Positions 26,597-34,669 of a stretch of DNA of 53,150 nt are shown here, piece by piece. The notes beneath the pieces were generated by a model. The model saw nothing but the letters and a program-made list of their open reading frames with translations. It was not told the origin of the DNA and made no database searches. The position numbers and the translations under genes were made by a program. Every line of letters starts with the position of its first letter. Within the stretch, counting starts at the first letter, position 1. Source of the DNA: CAYWVR01 sp964461715. GTDB taxonomy: Bacteria; Planctomycetota; Phycisphaerae; FEN-1346. The stretch covers positions 1-53,150 of the forward strand of contig CAYWVR010000024.1 of assembly GCA_964461715.1 (NCBI GenBank). Reading direction: 5' to 3'.

Positions 26597-28795
26597 TCAG
26601 GCACGCTCGAAGCGCAGCCAGAGGGCCGACTCGGCGGGTAGCTCGACGCACATCGTGCCGTTTACCGCCACCTTGGCCCCGTCGAAGAGGTCGCGGCCGC
26701 AGGTGTACGTGGCATCGTATACGCGAAGGAACGCGGGCCGCGACGGGCCGTCGTTGAGGAGCCAGTAGTGGTCGGCCTTCGAAGCCCGGCGGCGGAAAGC
26801 GAGCGGGGCGTCCGAGTCCCACCCGGAGCGAGCCTCGTCCCAGACGAGCCGGGCGATGAGCCGCTCGACGGTCCCCTGCCCCGGCCGCGTGCACATCCGC
26901 GCCGCATCGAACGCCACGAGCACCGCGCTTCCCCGTCCCAACCGCCGCTCGCTGATCGCCGGCCGCCCGTCGTCGAACCGCGCGACGACGCGGGCCTCGG
27001 TCGGCACGAGGTCGCCGTAGAACCCCTCGACCTCGATGTCCCCCAGCAGCACGCTCGCTGTGCGCGCGTCGTGCCGCGTGTCGATCCACGCCCCGAAGAG
27101 CTGCTCCACGGGCCCGCCCTCGCCGGCGGGGTGCATCTTTCCCCACGGGTCGAGATAGGCGAACTCCTCGTCCACGACCAGCCGCCCGCCCGCCTCAACG
27201 TACGCCCGCAGGGCCTCCACGAGCTCGACCGACGCCGCCCGCATGTGCGGCACGTAGAGGGCGGGATAATGGGCCGCGAGCCCCTCGAAGACCTCGTCGT
27301 CGGCGAGGTAGACGAAGGGCGTGTGGGTATTGAGGAAGGCCCGGGCGGCCCCGATGCGGGCGAGGACGGCCTGCATCTTCGTCCCGCCGAAGGCCCGGCT
27401 GGGGGCCGCGTCGAGGCCGACCTTCTCCGGCTCCTGCAGGAGGACGGCGTCGGTGTCCCAGTTCTGGAGGAGGGCGACGCGGGTCTCGTCGTCGGCCGCC
27501 CACAGCTCCTCGTGATACGCGCGCAGGCCCCGGGCCGCCTTGCCGATCTCATGGGTCCACGCGGCGATGCGGCCGGAGAGGGTGGTCATGCCGTACTCAC
27601 CGACCTCCCAGCACCCCGGCCGATGGTTCCAGGTCCAGAACCCCAGGGCGTGGTTCCCCGCCGCCAGGTACGCCGCCAGCAGCCGCCGCATCAGGCCCGG
27701 CGTCATGGCGTTGCCGTAGCCGCCGGAGTACTGGACGGCGCCGCCGGTGGTCTCGTAGGCGCTCGTCAGACCGCCCTTGAGATAGTCGCGGGTCATGCGG
27801 GCCTGCATGCAGACGGGTCGGTCGACCTCGCCGCCCACCGGCTCGAAGTGCCACGAGAGGTGGATGCTCGTGGAGAAGGCGTCGCCGGCACGGGCCCATC
27901 GCGGCGTGTCCCAGCGGAAGTAGGGCTGATTCGCGAAGAGTTGATGCGAACCCGTCAGGACCGGGTGGTCGGGGTCGAGCCGGCGCACCGTGGCCATTAC
28001 CGCTCGGGCCCGGACGATGCCCTTGTCGGCGAGGTACCTCAGGAGATCGCGGTTCGCCCCGTAGTTGCGCTTGCCGAACGGCCCGGCCTGGACGAGGGCC
28101 TCGGCCTGGCCCGGGCGCGGCTCGCCCAAGTCCACGAGGCGGGCGACCTCCTCGAAGCTCTCCACAATCGGCCGGCCCTTCTCCGGGTACATGTTCCACG
28201 CGGCATCGAGGGCCTCGACGGTCCCGTATTCGGCCTCGAGCCACGCGGGGAACCGCCGCCGGTCGTATTCGGCGTCGAGGCCCTCCGACCCGCCGCGCGG
28301 CTCGCCGAAGGCGTGCCAGCACCAGAGGGCGGGGTGCGTACGGTACCGCTCGATAAACGGGGCGAGCGTCGCCTCGAGGGCCGCGAGAACGCCCGGCGTA
28401 TCCAGATGCCCGTGCGCGTACTCCTCGACGGTCGCGCCGTGGCGCTCGAGCGTCTCCGGTTGGACGTCGCGCGGCAGGCCGGTGATGACGCCGAGGCCCG
28501 CCTCCGCCGCCGCCTCGAACCAATCGTCGGTCCGCGTGAAATCGTACTCGCCGGGCCCCGTCTGCGCGGGCATGTGGCTGTGATAGCGAACGATGGTGAA
28601 CCCGAGGTCCCGCATGCGGACCATCTCGCGGACCATGTGGGCGCGGTCGTAGTCGCCGGGCTGCCAATAGACGCCCGCGACAAACCAGGCCCGGCTCTCG
28701 CGGAACCGCCGCTGCCCCTCCGTCATGCCCTCGTCCAGATACCGCGCCCAGGCCGCCCGGGCGACCTCCGCCGGGATGCCCCGCTCGTCGGCCAT
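26597..28795 (-). CDS. GH42-like glycoside hydrolase (beta-galactosidase family)
   Basis: A 732-residue cytoplasmic enzyme without a signal peptide. The N-terminal TIM barrel (about 35-400) starts with GVYWQPGDYDRAHMV and FTIVRYHS; the likely acid/base is E165 (HAFGEP) and a likely nucleophile is E348 (SAYETTGG). A glutamine-amidotransferase-like trimerisation domain follows (about 440-640: VALLQNWD, ALYVPHM, GGRLVVDEEF), then a small beta domain. The layout is that of GH42 beta-galactosidases, but motifs are divergent, so the sugar specificity is uncertain. AGGAG precedes the ATG. It lies 41 bases upstream of the mfd promoter region. Confidence 0.8.
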   Translation of the reverse strand: MADERGIPAEVARAAWARYLDEGMTEGQRRFRESRAWFVAGVYWQPGDYDRAHMVREMVRMRDLGFTIVRYHSHMPAQTGPGEYDFTRTDDWFEAAAEAGLGVITGLPRDVQPETLERHGATVEEYAHGHLDTPGVLAALEATLAPFIERYRTHPALWCWHAFGEPRGGSEGLDAEYDRRRFPAWLEAEYGTVEALDAAWNMYPEKGRPIVESFEEVARLVDLGEPRPGQAEALVQAGPFGKRNYGANRDLLRYLADKGIVRARAVMATVRRLDPDHPVLTGSHQLFANQPYFRWDTPRWARAGDAFSTSIHLSWHFEPVGGEVDRPVCMQARMTRDYLKGGLTSAYETTGGAVQYSGGYGNAMTPGLMRRLLAAYLAAGNHALGFWTWNHRPGCWEVGEYGMTTLSGRIAAWTHEIGKAARGLRAYHEELWAADDETRVALLQNWDTDAVLLQEPEKVGLDAAPSRAFGGTKMQAVLARIGAARAFLNTHTPFVYLADDEVFEGLAAHYPALYVPHMRAASVELVEALRAYVEAGGRLVVDEEFAYLDPWGKMHPAGEGGPVEQLFGAWIDTRHDARTASVLLGDIEVEGFYGDLVPTEARVVARFDDGRPAISERRLGRGSAVLVAFDAARMCTRPGQGTVERLIARLVWDEARSGWDSDAPLAFRRRASKADHYWLLNDGPSRPAFLRVYDATYTCGRDLFDGAKVAVNGTMCVELPAESALWLRFERA

Positions 28796-28949
28796 CGCTT
28801 CGTCTCCTCTCTTTGCCCTCGGCGGGACAGCCTGCCAGGATGGGCGGCCGTGTCAACCGAAAACCCGCCGCATGCGGCCGGCGCAGCCTGCCATTTTGAC
28901 AGTCTGGGAGCAAGAGTGCCGTTCAGGCGGTCTTGAAAGGCCCCTGCGG

Positions 28950-28966
28950 CTGGCACGACATTTGCC
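28950..28966 (+). promoter_or_regulatory. Sigma-54 (RpoN)-type promoter upstream of clpB
   Basis: CTGGCACGACATTTGCC matches the sigma-54 -24/-12 consensus (YTGGCACG then R, three bases, TTGC and W) at all fixed positions but the last. The start of transcription would be near 28977, giving a leader of about 55 bases before clpB. No sigma-70 pair of similar quality and no CIRCE inverted repeat were seen in this 237-base interval. Prediction by eye. Confidence 0.55.
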
Positions 28967-29032
28967 CTAGAATGGGCGACGCGGCCTGATGCCGCGCGCA
29001 CAACGAGCGCACCGAGCCCCCGGGGGAATCCC

Positions 29033-31675
29033 ATGGATATGAACCGCCTGACCCAGAAATGTCAGGAGGCGATCGCCGAGGCCCAGCGCCTGGCCGTCCG
29101 CTACGGCCACCAGCAGGTCGACGCCGAGCACGTCCTGGCGGCGCTTGCCGAGCAGCCCGAGGGCCTCCTACCGCGCCTCCTCGCGAAGATGGACGTGCCC
29201 GCCGAACGCGTGCGCGAGGCCGTCACGCGTGACCTCGAGCGCCGGCCACAGGTGGGCGGTCCGGGCGCCGAACCCGGCAAGGTCTACCTCACGCCGCGCC
29301 TCTCGGAGCTGCTCGTGCGCGCCGAGGACGAAGCCCGTCGCATGAAGGACGAGTACGTCTCCGTCGAGCACCTCGTGCTCGCGCTGCTGGCCGAGGGCCA
29401 GGATGCCGCCGCCGGCCGGGCCTTGGCGGAGGCGGGCATCACGCGCGATGCGTTCCTCGGCACCCTGACGGACGTCCGCGGGCGCCGGCGCATCACCAGC
29501 GCCACCCCCGAGGGCACCTACGAGGCCCTCGACCGCTACGGGCGGGACCTCGTGAAGGAGGCCCGGGCCGGGAAGCTCGACCCCGTCATTGGCCGCGACG
29601 GCGAGATCCGACGCGTCATCCGCATCCTGTCTCGCCGCACCAAGAACAACCCCGTCCTCATCGGCGAGCCCGGCGTCGGCAAGACGGCCATCGTCGAGGG
29701 CCTGGCCCAGCGGATCGTGCGCGGCGACGTGCCGGAGAGCCTGAAGGACAAGACCGTTTTCGCCCTGGACATGGGCTCGCTGGTGGCCGGGGCGAAGTAC
29801 CGCGGCGAGTTCGAGGAACGCCTCAAGGCGGTGCTGGCGGAGATCAAGGAGTCCGAGGGCCGCATCCTCCTCTTCATCGACGAGCTGCATACCATCGTCG
29901 GGGCGGGTCGGGCCGAGGGCGCCATCGACGCCGGCAACATGCTCAAGCCCATGCTCGCGCGCGGCGAGCTCCACTGCATCGGCGCGACGACGCTCGACGA
30001 GTACCGCAAGCACGTCGAGAAGGACGCCGCCCTGGAGCGCCGGTTCCAGCCGGTCCTGGTCGAGCCCCCCTCGGTCGAGGACACGGTCTCGATCCTCCGG
30101 GGCCTGAAGGAACGCTTCGAGGTCCACCACGGCGTCACCATCCAGGACGGGGCGATCGTCGCCTCCGCCGTCCTCTCGAACCGCTACATCTCCAACCGTT
30201 TCCTGCCGGACAAGGCCATCGACCTGGTGGACGAGGCCTGCGCCATGGTCCGCACCGAGATCGACTCGATGCCCGCCGAACTGGACGAGGCCACGCGGCG
30301 GGTCATGCAGTTGGAGATCGAGGAGGCGGCCTTGAAGAAGGAGAAGGACCCGGCCTCGAAGAAGCGGTTGGCGGCCCTGCGGAAGGAGCTGGCGGACCTG
30401 AAGGAGCGGGCCGACGCCATGCGGGCCCAGTGGGAGAGCGAGAAGGAGGCCATCGGACGCGTCCAGGCCCTCCGGACCGCCATCGACCAGACCCGCCACC
30501 GCATCGAGGAGGCCCAGCGAAGCTACGACCTCGACCAGGCCGCCGAGCTCCAGCACGGGCGGCTCCCGGAGCTCGAGCGCCGGCTCCATGAGGAGGAGGC
30601 TCGCATGGCCGAGACCCATGGCGACGCCGGGCGACTCCTGAGGGAGGAGGTCACCGACGGCGAGGTCGCCGAGATCGTCAGCCGCTGGACGGGCATCCCC
30701 GTCGCGCGGCTCGTCGAGGGCGAGAGGGAGAAGCTGCTGAAGCTCGACGAAATCCTCCACCGCCGCGTCGTCGGCCAGGACGAGGCCGTCCAGTTGGTGG
30801 CCGACGCGGTGCTCCGGGCCCGCTCGGGCATCAAGGACCCGCGCCGCCCCATCGGTAGCTTCATCTTCCTCGGGCCCACGGGTGTCGGGAAGACGGAGCT
30901 CGCGCGGGCGCTCGCCGAAGCGCTCTTCGACACCGAGGAGAACATGGTCCGCATCGACATGAGCGAGTACATGGAACGGCACACCGTCAGCCGCCTCCTC
31001 GGCGCCCCGCCCGGCTACGTCGGCTACGAGGAAGGCGGCCAGCTCACCGAGGCCATCCGCCGCCGGCCCTACTCGGTCATCCTCTTCGACGAGATCGAGA
31101 AGGCCCACGCCGACGTCTTCAACGTGCTGCTTCAGATCCTCGACGACGGCCGGGCCACCGACGCCCGGGGCCGGACGGTCGATTTCAAGAATACCGTGAT
31201 CATTATGACCTCGAACATCGGCTCCCAGCACCTGATGGAGGGCGTCACCGCCGGCGGCGAGAAGCGCCACGTGGCCCGCGAGTCGGTCATGGCGGACCTG
31301 AGGCGGCACTTCCGGCCGGAGTTCCTGAATCGCGTCGACGACATCGTCCTCTTCAAGACCCTGACCCTCGAGGAGATCGAGCGGATCGTCGACCTCCAGA
31401 TCGAGGACCTGAGGCGGCGCCTGGCGGACCGGCGGATCACGGTCGAGCTCTCCGAGGAGGCCCGGGCCTTCCTCGCCCGCGCCGGCTACGATCCGGTGTA
31501 CGGGGCCCGCCCCTTGAAACGCTACATCCAGCGGAACCTCGAGACGCGCCTCGGACGCCAAATGGTCGCGGGGGGCGTGCCCGACGGGGCGCATCTGGCG
31601 GTCGACGTCGACGGAGACGAGCTGACCATCGAGCCCCGCCCGCCCGATCCGGCGGAGGAAACCGCCGCGACGTAG
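29033..31675 (+). CDS. clpB: ATP-dependent disaggregase ClpB
   Basis: An 880-residue Hsp100 that pulls aggregated proteins apart together with DnaK. Domains: Clp N repeats (1-145), first AAA+ domain with Walker A GEPGVGKT at 211-218 and LFIDELH, the long coiled-coil middle domain (about 400-530, characteristic of ClpB versus ClpA/C), and the second AAA+ domain with GPTGVGKT from residue 615 and GYVGYEEGGQLTE. Length is slightly above the usual 860. ATG 29033 is used; a second ATG two codons on is an alternative. A GGGGGA lies upstream. A sigma-54-like site, unusual for clpB, precedes it. Confidence 0.97.
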   Translation: MDMNRLTQKCQEAIAEAQRLAVRYGHQQVDAEHVLAALAEQPEGLLPRLLAKMDVPAERVREAVTRDLERRPQVGGPGAEPGKVYLTPRLSELLVRAEDEARRMKDEYVSVEHLVLALLAEGQDAAAGRALAEAGITRDAFLGTLTDVRGRRRITSATPEGTYEALDRYGRDLVKEARAGKLDPVIGRDGEIRRVIRILSRRTKNNPVLIGEPGVGKTAIVEGLAQRIVRGDVPESLKDKTVFALDMGSLVAGAKYRGEFEERLKAVLAEIKESEGRILLFIDELHTIVGAGRAEGAIDAGNMLKPMLARGELHCIGATTLDEYRKHVEKDAALERRFQPVLVEPPSVEDTVSILRGLKERFEVHHGVTIQDGAIVASAVLSNRYISNRFLPDKAIDLVDEACAMVRTEIDSMPAELDEATRRVMQLEIEEAALKKEKDPASKKRLAALRKELADLKERADAMRAQWESEKEAIGRVQALRTAIDQTRHRIEEAQRSYDLDQAAELQHGRLPELERRLHEEEARMAETHGDAGRLLREEVTDGEVAEIVSRWTGIPVARLVEGEREKLLKLDEILHRRVVGQDEAVQLVADAVLRARSGIKDPRRPIGSFIFLGPTGVGKTELARALAEALFDTEENMVRIDMSEYMERHTVSRLLGAPPGYVGYEEGGQLTEAIRRRPYSVILFDEIEKAHADVFNVLLQILDDGRATDARGRTVDFKNTVIIMTSNIGSQHLMEGVTAGGEKRHVARESVMADLRRHFRPEFLNRVDDIVLFKTLTLEEIERIVDLQIEDLRRRLADRRITVELSEEARAFLARAGYDPVYGARPLKRYIQRNLETRLGRQMVAGGVPDGAHLAVDVDGDELTIEPRPPDPAEETAAT

Positions 31676-31872
31676 CCGGCGGGGCGAACCCGGGGCATAC
31701 TTCGACACCACGGATGCGATCGCCGCCCGGTTCGTTCAGCTTTCCCGCCGCACCCGGGACGACCTTCTTCGCCACGTCGAGGCGTAGTCGGTCCGATCGT
31801 CCCAGTCGCCCACTTCCCCCCCGCCCTCCCCTATAATGAAATGAGAAGAGGGGAACGTGAAGGAGGGCAACC
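31676..31872. other. Intergenic region between clpB and the HPF-sigma fusion gene
   Basis: A 197-base gap. I find no convincing gene. A perfect -10 hexamer TATAAT stands at 31832-31837, but the -35 position is only C-rich sequence, so the promoter would need an activator or another contact. CCCCT before and AGGGG after the hexamer could pair across it. A strong AAGGAGGG precedes the next ATG. Confidence 0.5.
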
Positions 31873-32877
31873 ATGAGAATCACCACCCGCTGGCTAACCG
31901 AGAAGCCCGAGGACACGCGCCTGACGGACCGGACGCTTGAGAAGCTTGCCGAGGAGGTCGCCGCCCGCGTCGGCCTGGCTCCCCCCCGAACCGCGCGACT
32001 CGCCCTCCATGCCACCTTCGAGGAGATCGAGAGCGACCCCGACGCGGCGACACGCCTGTGGCACATCGCGCTGTCGCTGGGTCTGCCGGGGGCCGTGCTC
32101 TCGGCCGACGCCGACGCCGAGACCCCGGTCGACGCGCTGACGGCGGCCCGCGACACACTGCTGGCGAACCTCGAAGCGCACGTGGCCGGAGCGGGCGAGC
32201 GCGCCCCGGCGCGGCGCCGCCCGCGCACCGATCTCCAGGACGTCCGCCCGCGGCTCGGGGCCTACCGCGAGAAGGGACGCCGCCGTCTCTTCCTTGAGCG
32301 CCTGGGGCCCTACCTCGGACCGCTGCGGCGGCAGGCCCGCCACGCTCTCCGCCTGCACCAGGCCACGGGCGATCTGCCCGAGGGCGAACTGGTCCCGGCC
32401 GATCTCGTCGACGAGGTCGCCGCCTGGGCCTTCGACCGGTGGGACGAGCTCGCGGAACGGGAGGACCTCGAAGTGGCGCTGGCCGAGCGCCTCGAGCATG
32501 CGCTCGCGCGCGAGATCGAGGCCGTCAACCACGAATCCGTGCACCTCGAGTCCGACACGCCGCCCGACGCGGAGAAGTATCTCGAGGAGAGCGACGAGCA
32601 GCTCTCCTACCTCGAGCACGACGAGACGCTCGGGTGGGAGGACGTCCTGGCCGACGAGCACCTCGACCCGCGGCAGATTCTCGAAGGGGAGGAACTCTCC
32701 GGCCGCGCGCTCGAGGCGGTCCGGGCGCTGCCCCGCCTCCAGCGCGACATCTTCATCTACAGCGCCCTGGCGGGCTACACGGACGCCCAAGTGGCCAGCC
32801 TCGTTGACGAAGACGTGGGCCGCGTGCGCCGCGACCTCCAGGAGGTCCGCCGCACCCTCCAGGAGAGGTTGGCGTGA
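31873..32877 (+). CDS. HPF/RaiA-like domain fused to sigma-70-like regions
   Basis: A 334-residue protein with, I infer, three parts. Residues 1-105 follow the S30AE (HPF) fold: a first beta strand, a helix near TLEKLAEEVAARV, strands ending LWHIALSLGLPGA, and a final helix VDALTAARDTLLANLEAH aligning with the last helix of the true HPF at 9828. Residues 120-225 contain a region resembling sigma region 2 (RRQARHALRL, then DLVDEVAAWAFDRW). Residues 278-334 read as sigma region 4, a helix-turn-helix (LPRLQRDIFIYSALAGYTDAQVA then VGRVRRDL). A very acidic linker sits between. It could couple ribosome idling to transcription. Domain assignments need a profile search. Confidence 0.6.
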   Translation: MRITTRWLTEKPEDTRLTDRTLEKLAEEVAARVGLAPPRTARLALHATFEEIESDPDAATRLWHIALSLGLPGAVLSADADAETPVDALTAARDTLLANLEAHVAGAGERAPARRRPRTDLQDVRPRLGAYREKGRRRLFLERLGPYLGPLRRQARHALRLHQATGDLPEGELVPADLVDEVAAWAFDRWDELAEREDLEVALAERLEHALAREIEAVNHESVHLESDTPPDAEKYLEESDEQLSYLEHDETLGWEDVLADEHLDPRQILEGEELSGRALEAVRALPRLQRDIFIYSALAGYTDAQVASLVDEDVGRVRRDLQEVRRTLQERLA

Positions 32878-33047
32878 GACCGCCGTTGGGGGGACGCAAC
32901 TTTTTCGAGTCGGGCTTCGCCGCCCTTCCATCGGACCCGACCGGATTCCGCCTAAGGTGTTTCTCTATAAGGAATTAAGGACCGATCGTCGCCCGTGTTC
33001 CGACAACGCTCGCCAGCCGCCGCCGTGCGCTTCCCGGCGATTGCCCC

Positions 33048-33077
33048 TTGACGCCCCGTCGCGCCCGGGCCTATCAT
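33048..33077 (+). promoter_or_regulatory. Sigma-70 promoter in the 544-base gap
   Basis: TTGACG (33048-33053), 18 bases, TATCAT (33072-33077). Transcription would start near 33083-33084, at the edge of a pairable segment, 340 bases upstream of the transglycosylase gene. Confidence 0.6.
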
Positions 33078-33081
33078 GTCA

Positions 33082-33218
33082 CAACTCGGTGACGGGCGCG
33101 TGCCCGTCGCCGTGTCGCATAAAGGGGAGCCTCCACATTGGGGACTGCCACTGGCGCCAACTGACGCGACGAACTGACGCGTACGCGAGCGCTTCTTTCC
33201 CATCGCCGAGCCGAGTTG
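33082..33218 (+). ncRNA. Possible structured RNA or long leader
   Basis: CAACTCGG (33082-33089) can pair with CCGAGTTG (33211-33218), closing a 137-base segment. Inside are a perfect GACGGGC/GCCCGTC hairpin with loop GCGT (33091-33108), a GTCGC/GCGAC stem (33114-33118 with 33166-33170), and a short CGC-GTAC-GCG hairpin (33178-33187). It begins at the predicted start of the promoter at 33048-33077. No known RNA family recognised; no terminator seen right after. It might be a small RNA or the leader of the gene at 33422. The rest of the gap (32878-33421) holds no gene I can support. Confidence 0.3.
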
Positions 33219-33421
33219 ACCCTTCGAACCCGGCGCTCACCTGATCCATAGACCCCGCGGCCCGTGCCGCCTCGCGCGGACGCTGCCGCAGGCCTTCGAG
33301 GCAATCGCTGCACGCTGTCGCTGCATGAACAAGGGGGCCGTAGCCGAACAGTGTCGCCCGGCCGGCCGGGGCGGTCCAAGCCCGGACCGGTCGCCAAGGG
33401 GGCGGCCACGGGAGGATGTCG

Positions 33422-33853
33422 ATGCGAGCGAGCCTGTCTGCGATGACCCTGGTTCCAGTCTGTTTTCTTGCCTCCGCGGCGCACGCCGCCCCGAGCGAAG
33501 CACTCTGGAAAGCCACGGTGCACGTCGAGTCGCGGGGCGACTCCCGGGCCTACAACGCCCGGGAGGGTGCCGCGGGAATCGTGCAAATCCGCATGGGATG
33601 CCTGGCGGACGTCAACCGCATCGCCCGCCTCAAGGGCCTGTCGGTCCGCTTCACCTCGAGCGACCGCTACAAACCCGCCCGGGCCCGCAAAATGTGGAAG
33701 ATTTATCTCGATTACTACGGCACTTACTACGCCCGCCGCGCCGGCCGCGTTGCCGACGACGAGGTCTACGCCCGCATCTGGAACGGCGGCCCCTCGGGCT
33801 ATCGCAAGCGCGCCACCGCCAAGTACTGGAAACGCATCCGCGAGGCTATGTAG
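33422..33853 (+). CDS. Secreted lysozyme-like lytic transglycosylase
   Basis: A 143-residue exported protein. A signal peptide (about residues 1-22, ending AHA) is followed by an SLT-like domain: catalytic glutamate in HVESRGDSRAYN, then AAGIVQI, which matches the Gly-x-Gln motif of goose-type/SLT enzymes, and RIWNGGPSGY near the end. It should cut peptidoglycan glycan strands. It is at the short end of the family. The start is ATG 33422, six bases after GGAGG; the ATG at 33416 touches the Shine-Dalgarno and is unlikely. It may be driven from the promoter 340 bases upstream. Its last 8 bases overlap the convergent moeB-like gene. Confidence 0.83.
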   Translation: MRASLSAMTLVPVCFLASAAHAAPSEALWKATVHVESRGDSRAYNAREGAAGIVQIRMGCLADVNRIARLKGLSVRFTSSDRYKPARARKMWKIYLDYYGTYYARRAGRVADDEVYARIWNGGPSGYRKRATAKYWKRIREAM

Positions 33854-34616
33854 ACTCCGGGCCGCATCGCGGGCAGGCCGGATCGCGACGACGTCGCACA
33901 TGGCGGACGCGGGCGGTCAGAGCGTCGTAGATAAGCAGGGACGCGGCGAGGTCCGTCTCCCGCCCCAGAAGCCCCTTCACGGCCTCCGTCGCCGCCATCG
34001 CCCCCAGCATCCCCGGCACCGCGCCGAAGACGCCCTCGCGCACCGCGCGCGGCACGTCGTCCGGGCCGGGCTCTTCCGGCACGAGGCATCGGTAGCACGG
34101 ACCCCCGCGTCGCGGGTCCACCACCAGCAAGAGCCCCTCCATCCGCACCGCCGCCGCCGAGACGAGCGGCACGCGCTCGGCCCAGCACGCGTCCGAGAGG
34201 GCAAGCCGCGTGGCGAAGTTGTCGCTGCAATCGAGGACCACCTCCCACCCGCGCACGCGCGCGGCCGCATGCGCGGCCTCGAGCCGCTCGACCCGGGCCT
34301 CGACCGCCACGTCCGGGTTCAGGCCGCGCACGTGGTCGGCGGCGGATTCGGCCTTGGGACGGCCGAGGTCGGCAAGGCGGTGGAGGACTTGGCGGTTGAG
34401 GTTGGAGGGTTCGAGGCGGTCGGCGTCGACGATGCCGAGGCGTCCGACGCCCGCGGCGGCGAGGTACGCCAAGGCCGGGCTGCCCAGCCCCCCCGCCCCG
34501 ACCACGAGGGCCGAGGATGCGAGCAGCCGCCGCTGCCCGTCCTCGCCCACCGCCGCCAAGCGGAGGTTCCGGTCGTAGCGCTCGCGCTGCTCGGGCGTCA
34601 GGTCCGCGGAGGTCAT
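33846..34616 (-). CDS. MoeB/ThiF-family adenylyltransferase
   Basis: A 256-residue E1-like enzyme that adenylates the C-terminus of a sulfur-carrier protein (MoaD or ThiS), needed for molybdopterin or thiamine synthesis. Visible: RYDRNLRL, the nucleotide loop VVGAGGLGSP, DADRLEPSNLNRQ with the conserved Arg, DCSDNFATR, and the zinc pairs CYRC and CPRC. No rhodanese domain is fused. The choice between MoeB and ThiF cannot be made from this window because no carrier gene is adjacent. The ATG at 34616 has GGGGAG immediately before it, so the exact start is a little uncertain. Confidence 0.9.
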   Translation of the reverse strand: MTSADLTPEQRERYDRNLRLAAVGEDGQRRLLASSALVVGAGGLGSPALAYLAAAGVGRLGIVDADRLEPSNLNRQVLHRLADLGRPKAESAADHVRGLNPDVAVEARVERLEAAHAAARVRGWEVVLDCSDNFATRLALSDACWAERVPLVSAAAVRMEGLLLVVDPRRGGPCYRCLVPEEPGPDDVPRAVREGVFGAVPGMLGAMAATEAVKGLLGRETDLAASLLIYDALTARVRHVRRRRDPACPRCGPEST

Positions 34617-34669
34617 CTCCCCTACGGTAGCAGCGCGCGGCCCGCGTTGCCAGCCATCGCGTCCATCGC

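Noticed and set aside
28796..29032. Search for a CIRCE repeat or a sigma-32 promoter before clpB
   Set aside because: CTTGAAA is present at 28932-28938, but no matching -10 at the right distance and no TTAGCACTC inverted repeat.
31700..31790. Short peptide-like reading ending in a TAG after clpB
   Set aside because: Composition looks coding, but there is no start codon or ribosome site and it is about 30 residues; treated as chance or a remnant.
33111..33170. Resemblance to the c-di-AMP (ydaO) riboswitch, with GGGGAGCC and a later TGGGGAC
   Set aside because: The other conserved ydaO blocks, including the CAGCTAACC-like 3' segment, are missing.
33219..33250. tRNA T-arm-like GGGTTCGAA on the minus strand
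   Set aside because: Flanking bases do not pair into a T-stem and no acceptor or anticodon arm can be found.
33079..33901. Minus-strand frames in the gap before the transglycosylase (about 145 and 275 codons)
   Set aside because: No Shine-Dalgarno, low-complexity composition, no family motif, and they run antisense to the transglycosylase.
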